From Candidula unifasciata (Eukaryota; Mollusca; Gastropoda; Stylommatophora; Geomitridae), in assembly GCA_905116865.2 (NCBI GenBank), contig CAJHNH020000226.1:150229-214228 (forward strand): a stretch of DNA of 64,000 nt. The letters run 5' to 3'. Under the pieces are notes generated by a model, which was given only the letters and a program-made list of their open reading frames with translations, made no database searches and was not told where the DNA came from. Of this stretch, positions 23,001 to 29,347 are shown one piece after another. A program made the position numbers and the translations under genes. Within the stretch, counting starts at the first letter, position 1. Each line of letters begins with the position of its first letter.

Positions 23001-25649
23001 CACACTTTGCTCTTTTTGAAGTTGTAGGTAGAGTGGGTAGGTCTACAGAATGTGCTCAAGTGTTTGAGGTCCTGTCTGACAGGCACACTGTGGGGACTGT
23101 ACAATCTTTATTTTATGCATGTGGTAGTTGAGCTTGCAGTGTCCAGTTCGTAGACAGAAAATTGTTGTATGTTGCTTTCTGTTGAGTCTGCTGATGGGGT
23201 CTTGTGAATGTTTACTGTTTGTTTTCTCCACAATTCCTTGTATTTTCCCTTGACGAGTGTTCTGATTTCTGGTAATGACAATGGGTGGGTGTGTTGTTTC
23301 TCCTATTTTCCATTTTTTGCATGTGATAGTTGAGCCTGCAGTGTCCTGCTCATAGATGGAAAACTGTTGTTTGTTGCTTTCTGTTGAGTGGCAGATAAGG
23401 AACAGAACAAGAAATTAATGTTTTGAGAATTACTCGTTGTTGGCACCTGAACTGTCTTTCTAGATGAACCAATGAAGAAACAAACTTTACTTTCAAAGGG
23501 TCACAAATTGGGCATACAGGCCCGTCTTACGTTCGGCCCTTCCAAACTGCACAGAAGCATAGGAGTCACAGCATATTAGGGCCAGAGACACAGTGCTTTT
23601 CTCCACAACACATAGCCTCAGGAGTATTTTAAAGACCATGCATGGAGCATAATCTTTCTCTCCGCCTGCCTTGTTTACTCCAAAGGAAGGGTAGCAGAGA
23701 AGTACTGACCATAAAGTTACTTACTTCTGAGGCTCATTTGGGTCTTTTTTCTTCTTCTTTTTAGTCTGCTTGGCTTTCTTTGGCGGTGCGTTAGAGACTG
23801 GACTTCCTTCCATCGAAGCTGTATCAGGAGAATGCGCTGATGGAGAAGGTGCCGAGGCATTGGAGGCAGCATTTGTAGTGGAAGCACTGCTGGTTACCAC
23901 ACGCTTGGCCAACTATAAAGAGGTACAACATTATTGCTTCTTTTAATATTTGCATTTGTTAAAGATTATACACTACTGCTGGTGTGAGAACACAAATGAT
24001 TAGTCTCAGTAAGGCAGCGGCCAGCGTGATGTTTACCACATCACAGAGTGCCGATTGGTCTATAAAAATGTAAGTCTAACAGCATATGACTATATCCCTT
24101 TACTTATATAAACACCTATATCGTTGAACACAGTGCATCCACTCTGTAGCACCAACAACGATCCCATACAACAGGGCTATACAACGAGCCTCGCGGGCGC
24201 CTAGCAAGTGCCCAGCAGATCACTGCCAGCCTTAGGCCCGTATTGATCCCTATGTTCAAAATGATGGCCCCTGAGTAAACTTAGTTGAACAGCCCCGCCA
24301 GAGAATAAGGGGGAATTGGGGAATTGGGGGGGGGGGGGGCTGAAAAAGACTAATGCTAAGCATGGGAAATAAAGCCTTATTACAGGTTTTCGCAAACAAA
24401 GTCGAATGACGAATCTTTGGACCCATCACAGATGCAAACAGCGGGGATTGGAGAGTGAGAAGGAACAACGACATTTATAATTTGTTTAAATACCACCGAA
24501 AACCGGCATCATGAGAGCTAAAAGACTGAAATGGTTAGGGCATGTTTACAGAATGTCAGATGACAGAGAAGTGAAAACTGTATACACAAGAGAGATGAAT
24601 GGTTGTAGACCACGAGGCAGACCAAGAAGACGATGGAGAGATAATGTCCAGACAGACCTGCAAACACTTGGTGTCGTCAAATGGAAAGAGGCCAACTAGA
24701 GATGAATGGAGGCGGGTGATATCTACAGCAATGAACCTCAGGAGCTCGGAATGCCGAAGAAGAAGAAGATGGGAAATGAAGCGATCGTGACTGCTGGCAA
24801 AAGCCAAAAACGCCAACAACCGACTCTATCCGGCCAAACTGTCGTCTACAGCGAGTACTGCCGCGTGTACACACATACGCATGCACGCACGCACACACAC
24901 TGCTACCACTCTACCGCCACCGACTCTTGCCTTTTGTCCTTCCCTTCCGTGCTCCAGTTTCAAACTTGGTTAGCCCATCTTTGTCCTGCCAGCCGTCAAT
25001 TAATTGATTACACTTCAGAGGAAATTCCAAACCTGAGTCCTACAGTTTTGTCCTTAGCTGTTTCCCTCCCCAGAGCCACTAAAGCCAGAACAAAGAGCGC
25101 GCATGTGGTCCCCTCACGTGCAGCTAGGTTTTATCTCGTCGGTTGCACGCGTCTAAAGCACTCATTTGAAACCAGAAGAAATCAACTGTTATGTCGGCGT
25201 GGCCAATAACTTGCGTTTGACTTCGCTTTCCGGTTAATTATACCAAGAAGAACGGCCCGTTACAAGCGGTAATAGATGGCTGTTATTTTAGTTGAGCGGG
25301 CTTTTAAGCTTATTTGAACAAAGGTGCAACGAGGGAGGCAAAAGAAATATCGCTGAAAGATGGGTCGCTGTGTGATTGATTACTAAGTGGGCACGTGTGT
25401 AAATATGGTTATACAGAAACTCTACTAACAGAACATCGGCGACCGGGTCGCCGATTGGCTCGCCAGTAGACGACTTCGTCGCCGGTCGAGACAGTATCTG
25501 GGTCCGTCTGCTTTGCTGGCATTAACACTGCATGAGTCCTTTTAAGGGCTCTTGGTGGCGTGCAATGCTAAGCCATTTTACATAACGCACATAACCATGT
25601 CACAAATATAACCTAAAGTTGCCCCTTTAGGGATGCTAGTTGAACGTGC

Positions 25650-25706
<57 letters not shown>

Positions 25707-25872
25707 TATATATACATATATATGCCGGATGGGAGTTAAAGGTATTTCTTCTATTTCTCTTTCACCATTTATCTATCGAGATGTTGGGTTGGAAGCCATT
25801 TTATATAATGCACATAACCATGTCACAATTATAACCTAAAGCTGCCCCTTTAGGGATGCTAGTTGAACGTGC

Positions 25873-25958
<86 letters not shown>

Positions 25959-28416
25959 CACACACACACATATATACACCGGATGGGAGTTAAAGGTATT
26001 TCTTCTTCTTCTTCTCTTTCACCATTTATCCTATCGAGGTGTTGGGTTGGAAGGGGTGGGGGTGGGGGGGGGATATAGGGATCGTTTGTGCGCTTTTTCC
26101 AATGCATTGTACAAGTTAGTGTTAATTTCTGCTAGGTTGCTTCTGATGATGTCGCTCCATATATTGCGTGGTCTCTCCCTTGCTCCGTGTTCATTATATT
26201 TCTTCACGTGGCGCTCTGTGGCAGTTGGTAACAGGGCTTTCTCGTCAGGAGGTCAAACTATCTCATTTGTTGTTCTTTAATGAACTGTATGATTGGTTTC
26301 AGTCCTAGTCTTCTTCTAATGTGTTCTTTTCTGATTTCATCATCTCCTCTTGTCACACCGGCAGCTTTCCTAAGACATCTCATCTCTGTCGTTACGATCT
26401 TCCGCTCATAAGTTACTGTAAGGGTCCATGTTTGGCACTGATATAACGTTTCTTCTTCTTCTTGTGTTCGCTTTCTGATTTAAACCGACAGACAGGTTCT
26501 TGTGATAAACTTGACTGTTTTAATGAGTTCATTTTTAGTCCCATACAACTTTGTGTACAGTGGTGACTCACTGGGCCAGTATTCCTTTCTTAATGGGCTG
26601 AACAAGGGACAGTCTTGCAGGACATGTTCTGTAGTCTGCACACATAGCCCACAAGGGCAAAAAGGTGAACTACTTAGACGAAGCCTGTGCATATGCTGGT
26701 TAAGTTTGTTATGTCCTGTCCTGAGACGTAGGACAATGACCTGTCCATGCCGGTCATGTAAGTGGTAGTCATCTCTGGCCAGACTCTGTTCACTTCTAAT
26801 AGCCTGGATGGCCCTTTTCTTCTCATAGTATGTTACTGCATTCTCTTCCTGGTCACATTCTGCCCCTTTTTTAGCAAGTTTATCTGCGGTTTCGTTTCCT
26901 GTTATACCACAGTGGGATGGCACCCACTGGAGTACAGTACACTTTTGGGCAGCCACCTTGCCAAGTTCAGATCTCAAGTGAGGGAGTTTGCCACTCTTGA
27001 GGGCTTGAAGCACTGAAAGCGCATCTGTGAATATAACCACTTGGTGGCAGTCAGAACTGGTGTTGTGTAACATTTCGGCAGCCTGCTCTAGTGGTACAAT
27101 CTCTGCTGTGTAGTTGAAACAGAATTTAACAGTGGGTATCCACTTTGTGTGGCGGTGGTTGCCTGGGTATGTAATAAAGACTCCAGCACCCCCATTTTTA
27201 ACCGCACTGGTTGCTGATCCATCTGTGTAAACATGTATCCATGACTGTTCGGGATAGTTTTCATGAATCATGCTAAGAGCAGCTGTTTGTTTTTGAAGAT
27301 CTCCGATATGACGTCATTCAAGTGTTTAATAACAGCCCTACTACGGCCGCCTTGATTACTGAAGGCGGCTGCGGTAGCCTTGAATGTCTGTACTTCATGT
27401 TACTGTGTAACCAACGCGAGCCCTAATATAACCTCATGGTCGTACTAGGTTTCTTGGATTTATACCTAGGGGATTCTCGTCCAAACAGTGACACTTTGCG
27501 TCACCGGGTGTGAACTGCCCAGTGTGAGGCCCAAGTGGCGTTCAACTTCACTCAACAGTGTCTGTGCCCAGCTCGCTAGCACAGTAGGTTAAACCTGACA
27601 TCACAGCGGCGACTGGGTGACGAACTCCTTGTGGTCCAGGTTCACGCCCGGGTGTAGGCAGAAAAGCCACACTTATCCCAGATTTACGGTATCTATCATG
27701 GAATCAAGGCTGAAGGGTTGCGATATCCGTAGTACCGAGCCAAAGGGTTACAACTCATTGTTTCTAGATACTAAAAAAAAATAGTGTTTGTCGACCAGAG
27801 CTTGTTTGTTGCTTGTTGAATTAAGAATCAACATCACAGCACTCGGGACACTTCCATGAGAGCTCAGTCCCCATCTTCAGCAGCAAGTGAAGAGTTCTAT
27901 TTTCGAGGGTACCATCAACCGTCTGATTGTATATCCCTCTCATTATTCCCCTGAGTGTTGAGCGTCGGCCAGATCCCCGGGTGACTCCTCGCAGCGCCAT
28001 TCTACTTAGACCCCAACGATCTATCTGCGCCTCCGCACTGTTCACTCATTCTAAACGGGCCTTCGCTATATCTAACCAGAGCTTGGGCTGGTACCGCGTC
28101 ATCGGGGTTGCGTGCTGGTTTGGGTGCTCGACTGCCAGCACGCCACACGCGCTGCAAAAATGCTATCTACATACAGTAGAGAACTAACTCCCTGGTTAGG
28201 CCGGTTGGCATTCCCATGGAAACAAAAGCTGTGTGGAGCAGTGGAAGACACGCTTCGCACCACACAGAGGTTTGGGCCTTCAAGTCTGAAAACCAATGGC
28301 AGGTATGAACGAAGAGAAAAATAATGCAGCTTGTACTTACAGTTACATAAGGAAACCATTTTTTTAAGTTGAAAGAAGACAAGTTCGACCTTTTATGTCT
28401 GGTTTTATCCCTTGAG

Positions 28417-28495
<79 letters not shown>

Positions 28496-29307
28496 ACCAC
28501 TGATACATCAATCACAAACTCTGTAGCGCCAGAGATTAATTTCAAGTGTCTATCAAACACATGCATGTGACAGCTGAGGGTTGGAGTCGAAAACAGAACG
28601 CAAAATATTCAAAGCAGGGACAGACAACCATTTCAAAACGGAGACCACAGAAAGTTAAAAAGGAAGAAGAGGAGGAGAAGGAAGAAGAAGAAAAAGAAAA
28701 AGATAAGGAATATGAAGGAGGGGAGAAGGAGGAGGAGAAGAAGACAATAAAACACCAATAATAACAAAAAGAAAGAGGAGGAAAGGAAGAGGTTGTGAAA
28801 TAATAACAATAACAACAAGAAGATCCTTACTTGAGCCAAAGGAAGATCATCACTATCCTCACTGCTAGAAGTACCAGGTGGACTTTGTGACGCTGGAGGA
28901 AAGAATGGCATCTGCCGCTGACCACCAACATCCTGCTGCTGCTGCTGCTTGTGCAACCCCACCGGCTGCCCTTCACTAAGACGCCCAGCAGTGGCACCGA
29001 CGTTCGTAAAGATATTGCTAGAATTGCCATAAGTCTGAGCCGAGCTCAACAGCGACTGGTTGAAATCTGCATTTGGGCTCACGCTATTGGAATAACTTAT
29101 ATCGGGCACCTCGAAAGTCTGGGGAGGAAATATGGGACCCAAGCTATCCACTGATCGGTCAAGTTCAGAGATATCTTCAGGGCTGTTGCCAATCCCTCCA
29201 ACTGTCATCTCATCCATGATATCCATACTCCCTAGGGAGTAACTCTGGGCCTGCTGTGACATGGCGTGTGGACTGAAGTCCCCTCCCACGTTGCCTAGAT
29301 CAGACAT
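10222..29307 (-). CDS. TOX: TOX-family HMG-box transcription factor (seven coding exons, 3' end missing)
   Basis: Joining 29307-28831, 23912-23725, 19920-19785, 19142-19062, 15361-15268, 12947-12586 and 10337-10222 gives an open frame of about 484 residues with no stop. Each junction has GT/AG signals and matching phase. The HMG box (about residues 216-285) has the TOX signature [31 protein letters not shown] and [15 protein letters not shown], preceded by a Lys-rich likely nuclear localisation stretch ([12 protein letters not shown]). [11 protein letters not shown] near residue 58 resembles the N-terminal FPPQ...P.I motif of vertebrate TOX proteins. A Gln-rich segment (about 352-386) and a Cys-rich C-terminal module follow. 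Family knowledge: TOX proteins are nuclear, bind DNA through a single sequence-independent HMG box and act in chromatin/transcription control. Which paralogue (TOX, TOX2, TOX3, TOX4 or a single ancestral gene) cannot be decided; the Cys-rich end is most like TOX4. The final exon was not found. Confidence 0.93.
10341..10850. other. TOX intron 6, non-coding
   Basis: Upstream of the polypyrimidine-rich acceptor of exon 7. Pyrimidine-rich patches lie near 10440-10475 and 10725-10750. No repeat was recognised. Confidence 0.4.
10851..11341 (-). mobile_element. LINE RNase H domain remnant inside TOX intron 6
   Basis: Minus strand 11341-11123 reads [16 protein letters not shown], then [20 protein letters not shown] and LAKEG. 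These are the TDS and PSHCGIxGNExADxLAKxG motifs of retrotransposon RNase H. The downstream part (11090-10860) keeps traces of the Cys-rich tail with broken frames. Confidence 0.82.
11505..11640 (-). mobile_element. SINE family A fragment
   Basis: Plus-strand words match family A read backwards: CAATTGGCATTC, GTGATGTGGTCAACATCATGCC, CCTTTACTTCCCAGGA and ACCAGGTACCCATTTTGAGCC. The tRNA-like head is missing. Confidence 0.65.
11690..12200 (-). mobile_element. RTE-type LINE remnant
   Basis: Minus strand 12157-11933 reads [40 protein letters not shown] and [10 protein letters not shown]. These are the [15 protein letters not shown]..T..LxxKLQTFIN..LRRI block of RTE ORF2. The frame breaks downstream. 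Related copies are at 3551, 41290 and 47690. Confidence 0.82.
12333..12455 (-). mobile_element. Family E fragment
   Basis: TTCTTCTTCTTCTTG is followed by TTCACCAGCTGTAAACTCTG and CATCCACTTCTGGACTGCAG, the reverse of the family E 3' half. It lies 130 bp downstream of the exon 6 donor. Confidence 0.7.
12586..12947 (-). CDS. TOX: TOX exon 6: Gln/Pro-rich region
   Basis: The acceptor ATATAG precedes GTGGACAGATGG at 12947. The strong donor GTGAGT lies at 12585-12580 after LEGAT-type codons ending FGFSDLED. The exon encodes 120 residues: [14 protein letters not shown], then a stretch [18 protein letters not shown] continuing to HQQM with about 26 Gln in 35 residues, and a Pro/Ser-rich part ([26 protein letters not shown]). 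Vertebrate TOX and TOX3 also carry a Gln/Met-rich C-terminal half. CAG and CAA codons are mixed, so this is not a pure triplet expansion. Phase 1 to 0. Confidence 0.85.
12948..13234. other. TOX intron 5, proximal, with poly-G tract
   Basis: About 20 consecutive G lie near 13072-13091 on the plus strand (C-run in the transcript), flanked by A/T-rich sequence. Confidence 0.5.
13235..14035 (-). mobile_element. LINE RNase H / C-terminal remnant
   Basis: Minus strand 13746-13411 reads [20 protein letters not shown], then [33 protein letters not shown]. This is the RNase H ending plus the Cys-rich tail. It ends at an ATTCTTCTTCTTC tail near 13230. Upstream frames to 14035 are decayed. It is nearly identical to 22905-23400. 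Confidence 0.82.
14100..14600 (-). mobile_element. Mariner-like transposase remnant
   Basis: Minus strand reads [13 protein letters not shown] followed, after a stop, by HIHQIWWPEAFV and [20 protein letters not shown]. This follows the FHQDNAxxH...PPYSPDLAPxDFxLFxxLKKxL order of mariner DDE transposases, with many substitutions. The outer edge has GGGGTGATCCATAGGTTCTT. Decayed; assignment tentative. Confidence 0.45.
14640..15267. repeat. About 70-bp tandem array made from exon 5 end plus intron
   Basis: Units resembling the last 25-30 bp of TOX exon 5 and the start of its intron recur with anchors near 14707, 14779, 14847, 14917/15077, 15146 and 15195, then the true exon end at 15268. Spacing is 68-73 bp apart from one short unit. 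Each has a GATCC-CAGT(A/G)GCCTGAAATC-like core and an AGACCCAGA-AAAA tail. A 146-bp LINE end interrupts one unit. Confidence 0.85.
14927..15072 (-). mobile_element. 5'-truncated LINE end with 14-bp TSD
   Basis: The target GTATCTAATCTTTC is duplicated exactly at 14913-14926 and 15073-15086. The insert has a TTCTTC(C/T)TTC left end, i.e. a GAAGAAG tail in minus orientation. The minus strand encodes [20 protein letters not shown] then [15 protein letters not shown] and a stop, a LINE ORF C-terminus. Confidence 0.88.
15268..15361 (-). CDS. TOX: TOX exon 5
   Basis: The acceptor TTTTGCAG precedes TCTGCAGCAGATGAGG at 15361. The donor GTACTG lies at 15267-15262. The 94 bp encode [19 protein letters not shown], then [12 protein letters not shown] plus one base. 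It follows the HMG box directly, as the AAAEx(A/S)E stretch does in vertebrate TOX. The donor is weak by consensus (GTACTGAG), and diverged copies of this exon end lie just downstream. Confidence 0.82.
15425..15659 (-). mobile_element. SINE family A, complete body and head, with TSD
   Basis: ATGTTAT flanks it at 15418-15424 and 15660-15666. Read on the minus strand it has a GTGGCGGAGCGGCTAGATGC head, a degenerate B box, the GACCTTGGCTCCCAGG body and a CTAAAGG-like end with a T-rich edge. Confidence 0.8.
15808..15905 (-). mobile_element. Family E fragment
   Basis: GTGTTCACGGCTGTAAACTC, GGTTGTTCATCCACTTCTGG and ACTTTAGTCTTGTTCCTGAA match the reverse of the family E 3' end. Confidence 0.65.
16030..16250 (+). 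mobile_element. LINE 3'-terminal fragment
   Basis: It shares CGACGCTCAACACTCAAGGA and a TTGCTGCTGAAGATGGGCAT block with 27825-28060 (minus) and 43370-43690 (plus). In those copies the words follow an RNase H segment containing EQADRLA. Confidence 0.6.
16251..16867. other. TOX intron 4 segment with poly-C tract
   Basis: A 22-bp C run lies at about 16421-16442. The remainder has only spurious short ORFs. Confidence 0.45.
16868..17022. repeat. Compound TCAA / TCAC / TC microsatellite
   Basis: Successive blocks of CAAT, CACT and CTCT repeats, ending in a nearly pure TC tract. Confidence 0.95.
17150..19048. repeat. 42-bp minisatellite in TOX intron 4
   Basis: About 41 head-to-tail 42-bp units, each two related 21-bp halves (ACAACACCAGTCATGGATGTT and ACAACACCAAACATGACTGCT, overlapping on ACAACACCA), run from about 17340 to 19048. 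A degenerate 21-bp edge lies at 17150-17340. Units near 17600-18400 are the most homogeneous; those near 18650-19000 show C-to-T and G-to-A variants shared between neighbours. As 42 is divisible by 3, frames of 434-635 codons stay open on both strands. These are not genes. The array stops 14 bp inside the intron from the exon 4 donor. Confidence 0.97.
19062..19142 (-). CDS. TOX: TOX exon 4: end of HMG box
   Basis: The acceptor CACCAG precedes GTTTACAAAAAG at 19142, and the donor GTAGGC lies at 19061-19056. The 81 bp encode 27 residues, [20 protein letters not shown] then RASQVSQ. This is helix 3 of the HMG box and its C-terminal extension, nearly identical to vertebrate TOX. Phase 0 at both ends. 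Retention of the intron would keep the frame open into the minisatellite for about 58 more codons. Confidence 0.95.
19143..19784. other. TOX intron 3
   Basis: About 640 bp, AT-rich. No repeat or coding segment was recognised. Confidence 0.6.
19785..19920 (-). CDS. TOX: TOX exon 3: HMG-box core
   Basis: The acceptor TCTTTTTCAG precedes ACCTGTTTCAGC at 19920, and the donor GTAGGT lies at 19784-19779. One base completes the Lys codon, then 45 residues follow: [45 protein letters not shown]. The aromatic and Trp residues expected of HMG helices 1 and 2 are present. It differs from vertebrate TOX at only a handful of positions. Confidence 0.96.
20060..20905. repeat. About 120-bp tandem repeat interrupted by a dispersed element
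   Basis: Units beginning TATTAACTCATTATG, with CAGCTGTAACTCTAACTC and CTGCCATGGA(A/T)CCATA, occur near 20065, 20625, 20740 and 20850. Between the first and second lies an unrelated 20187-20615 insert. Its end carries two copies of a GGTTTGAAATCA...TTTTCCTTCTCC(A/T)AGATG(G/A)GCTGC block about 75 bp apart. The insert class is unknown. Confidence 0.65.
20990..21012. repeat. Poly-C tract
   Basis: C-rich homopolymer followed by an A-run, next to family E. Confidence 0.8.
21185..21468 (+). mobile_element. Family E, full-length copy
   Basis: Complete order of landmarks: GTGGCTTCGGGGACTCCATT, AATAGACCCACTGCCTCCCC, AACAAGCATGTCGTATGAGT, ATCTGCCTGAGAGGCAAGGG, AACCAGAACTTTCCGCC and the GTGAACGCGAAGAAG end. 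It is the best reference copy in the window. Confidence 0.78.
21600..22310 (-). mobile_element. RTE-type LINE remnant in TOX intron 2
   Basis: Minus strand 21913-21626 reads [20 protein letters not shown] then [20 protein letters not shown]. This is the GHVMRRxKLE...GKxxGxRxRGRxR block that ends RTE ORF2. Upstream frames are broken. Confidence 0.65.
22620..22862. repeat. 34-bp tandem repeat, 7 copies
   Basis: Units of AGGATAATTAAAGACTGGTG + AGAACAAGATAGGA. Two adjacent copies share an AGAAA variant. The array abuts the GAAGATCT edge of the LINE at 22905. Confidence 0.95.
22905..23400 (-). mobile_element. LINE RNase H / C-terminal remnant, second copy
   Basis: Minus strand 23231-23043 reads [20 protein letters not shown] then [15 protein letters not shown], nearly identical to 13480-13600. 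A second short copy of the TTGAGC(C/T)TGCAGTGTCC word near 23330 suggests an internal duplication. Confidence 0.8.
23401..23724. other. TOX intron 2, exon-proximal
   Basis: No repeat was recognised in the 320 bp before the exon 2 donor. Confidence 0.5.
23725..23912 (-). CDS. TOX: TOX exon 2: basic stretch and start of HMG box
   Basis: The acceptor CTTTATAG precedes TTGGCCAAGCG at 23912, and the donor GTAAGTAAC follows CCTCAGAA at 23725. It encodes [20 protein letters not shown], a Ser/Ala/Pro-rich linker, then [18 protein letters not shown] and two bases of Lys. The Lys run is a likely nuclear localisation signal and leads straight into the HMG box, the arrangement of vertebrate TOX. Entry phase 0, exit phase 2. 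Confidence 0.95.
24010..24110 (+). mobile_element. SINE family A body fragment
   Basis: GCGTGATGTTTACCACATCA, GAGTGCCGATTGGTCTATAA and AAATGTAAGTCTA are in family A order. Head and tail are missing. Confidence 0.6.
24172..24297. mobile_element. hAT-like MITE (CAGGGCTAT ends), copy 1
   Basis: Left end CAGGGCTATACAACGAGCC; right end GTTGAACAGCCCCG is its diverged inverse. Internal words (CCAGCAGATCAC, GGCCCCTGAGTAA) match the element at 48407-48568. The 8-bp flanks match only partly (CCATACAA / CCAGAGAA). Confidence 0.6.
24505..24770 (+). mobile_element. RTE-type LINE 3' end
   Basis: The plus frame from 24511 reads [20 protein letters not shown], then [19 protein letters not shown] and, after a frameshift, [13 protein letters not shown], ending at GAAGAAGAAGAAG. 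This is the canonical C-terminal block of RTE-type ORF2. It is 5'-truncated and antisense to TOX. Confidence 0.85.
24771..25572. other. TOX intron 1, unclassified
   Basis: A short CA tract lies at 24872-24900. 25430-25505 is locally rich in CG dinucleotides with a CCAAT-type word (GATTGGCTCG). No exon was recognised. Confidence 0.35.
25573..26055. repeat. Tandem duplication of about 228 bp carrying TA microsatellites
   Basis: Two units share CACATAACCATGTCACAA, CCCTTTAGGGATGCTAGTTG, AACGTGCCGATATATA, a TA array, CCGGATGGGAGTTAAAGGTA and ATCGAG(A/G)TGTTGGGTTGG. The TA tract is about 40 bp in unit 1 and about 80 bp in unit 2, so they diverged in length after duplication. Confidence 0.88.
26056..26455 (-). 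mobile_element. RTE-type LINE C-terminal remnant
   Basis: Minus-strand frames include [20 protein letters not shown] (C-terminal GRPRxxWxDxIxxDL-like) and upstream [13 protein letters not shown]. This order is typical of the end of RTE ORF2. Stops and frameshifts are present. Confidence 0.65.
26480..27271 (-). CDS. Non-LTR retrotransposon ORF2 C-terminus: RNase H plus Cys-rich tail, intact frame
   Basis: This is a 263-codon uninterrupted frame. [19 protein letters not shown] opens the RNase H fold (first Asp), then [13 protein letters not shown] (Glu), [14 protein letters not shown] (Asp), and [20 protein letters not shown] (His and last Asp), so the catalytic acidic set is visible. A C-terminal segment follows with [16 protein letters not shown] and [17 protein letters not shown]. 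RNase H-bearing LINEs of the Jockey/I/R1-like groups have this order; exact clade was not determined. The upstream RT is absent, so it is 5'-truncated inside TOX intron 1, same strand as TOX. It is the best preserved LINE protein fragment here. Confidence 0.88.
   Translation of the reverse strand: MIHENYPEQSWIHVYTDGSATSAVKNGGAGVFITYPGNHRHTKWIPTVKFCFNYTAEIVPLEQAAEMLHNTSSDCHQVVIFTDALSVLQALKSGKLPHLRSELGKVAAQKCTVLQWVPSHCGITGNETADKLAKKGAECDQEENAVTYYEKKRAIQAIRSEQSLARDDYHLHDRHGQVIVLRLRTGHNKLNQHMHRLRLSSSPFCPCGLCVQTTEHVLQDCPLFSPLRKEYWPSESPLYTKLYGTKNELIKTVKFITRTCLSV
27272..27566. other. Non-coding with family D fragment
   Basis: Near 27488-27515 GTGACACTTTGCGTCACCGG resembles the family D end (compare 37985-38025). 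The rest is unclassified. Confidence 0.35.
27567..27778 (+). mobile_element. tRNA-headed SINE family C, copy 2
   Basis: GCTCGCTAGCACAGTAGGTT, CTCCTTGTGGTCCAGGTTCA, AAAAGCCACACTTATCCCAG and GGAATCAAGGCTGAAGGG match 2494-2704. It ends in an A-run. Weak flanking similarity AGTGTCTGT / AGTGTTTGT could be a target duplication. Confidence 0.75.
27825..28060 (-). mobile_element. LINE 3'-terminal fragment
   Basis: Minus strand reads [34 protein letters not shown] and [17 protein letters not shown]. The same C-terminal pattern occurs in decayed form at 16030 and 43370. Confidence 0.65.
28061..28418. other. Unclassified intronic segment
   Basis: A plus-strand ORF of 70 codons (28112-28324) ends near a GGCAGGTATGAA donor-like site, but no homology was recognised. 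It could be an unrelated repeat. Confidence 0.3.
28419..28492. repeat. TC microsatellite
   Basis: About 74 bp of nearly pure CT repeats, 340 bp from the exon 1 donor. Confidence 0.95.
28493..28830. other. TOX intron 1, purine-rich
   Basis: 28655-28830 is strongly A/G-biased on the plus strand (GAAGAAGAGGAGGAG-like), so the intron start after the exon 1 donor is pyrimidine-rich in the transcript. Confidence 0.6.
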
Positions 29308-29347
29308 TTTCAGATGGTTTAGTTCAATATGTAGCTTCTGGCCAAAT
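28831..29347 (-). CDS. TOX: TOX first coding exon: N-terminal region
   Basis: The acceptor TCTCCTTCAG lies just above 29347 and the donor GTAAGG follows CTTGAG-complement at 28831. The ATG at 29307 opens 159 codons starting [20 protein letters not shown], Ser/Gln-rich, with [18 protein letters not shown] (similar to the N-terminal FPPQ motif of vertebrate TOX) and an acidic end [21 protein letters not shown] run is near residue 120. The frame is also open upstream of this ATG back to the acceptor (FGQKLHIELNHLK), so an upstream start is possible. However, the best candidate upstream exon has no in-frame ATG and carries an in-frame stop, favouring 29307. Confidence 0.88.

Noticed and set aside
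28112..28324. 70-codon plus-strand ORF ending near a donor-like site
   Set aside because: No recognisable domain, antisense to TOX, and adjacent to a LINE end. Listed only as unclassified.
28633..28830. Extension of the first TOX exon to 28633 (224-codon ORF)
   Set aside because: The extra residues are a Leu/Phe/Ser-rich translation of pyrimidine-rich intron after a clear GTAAGG donor, and the phase-0 junction to 23912 restores TOX homology.
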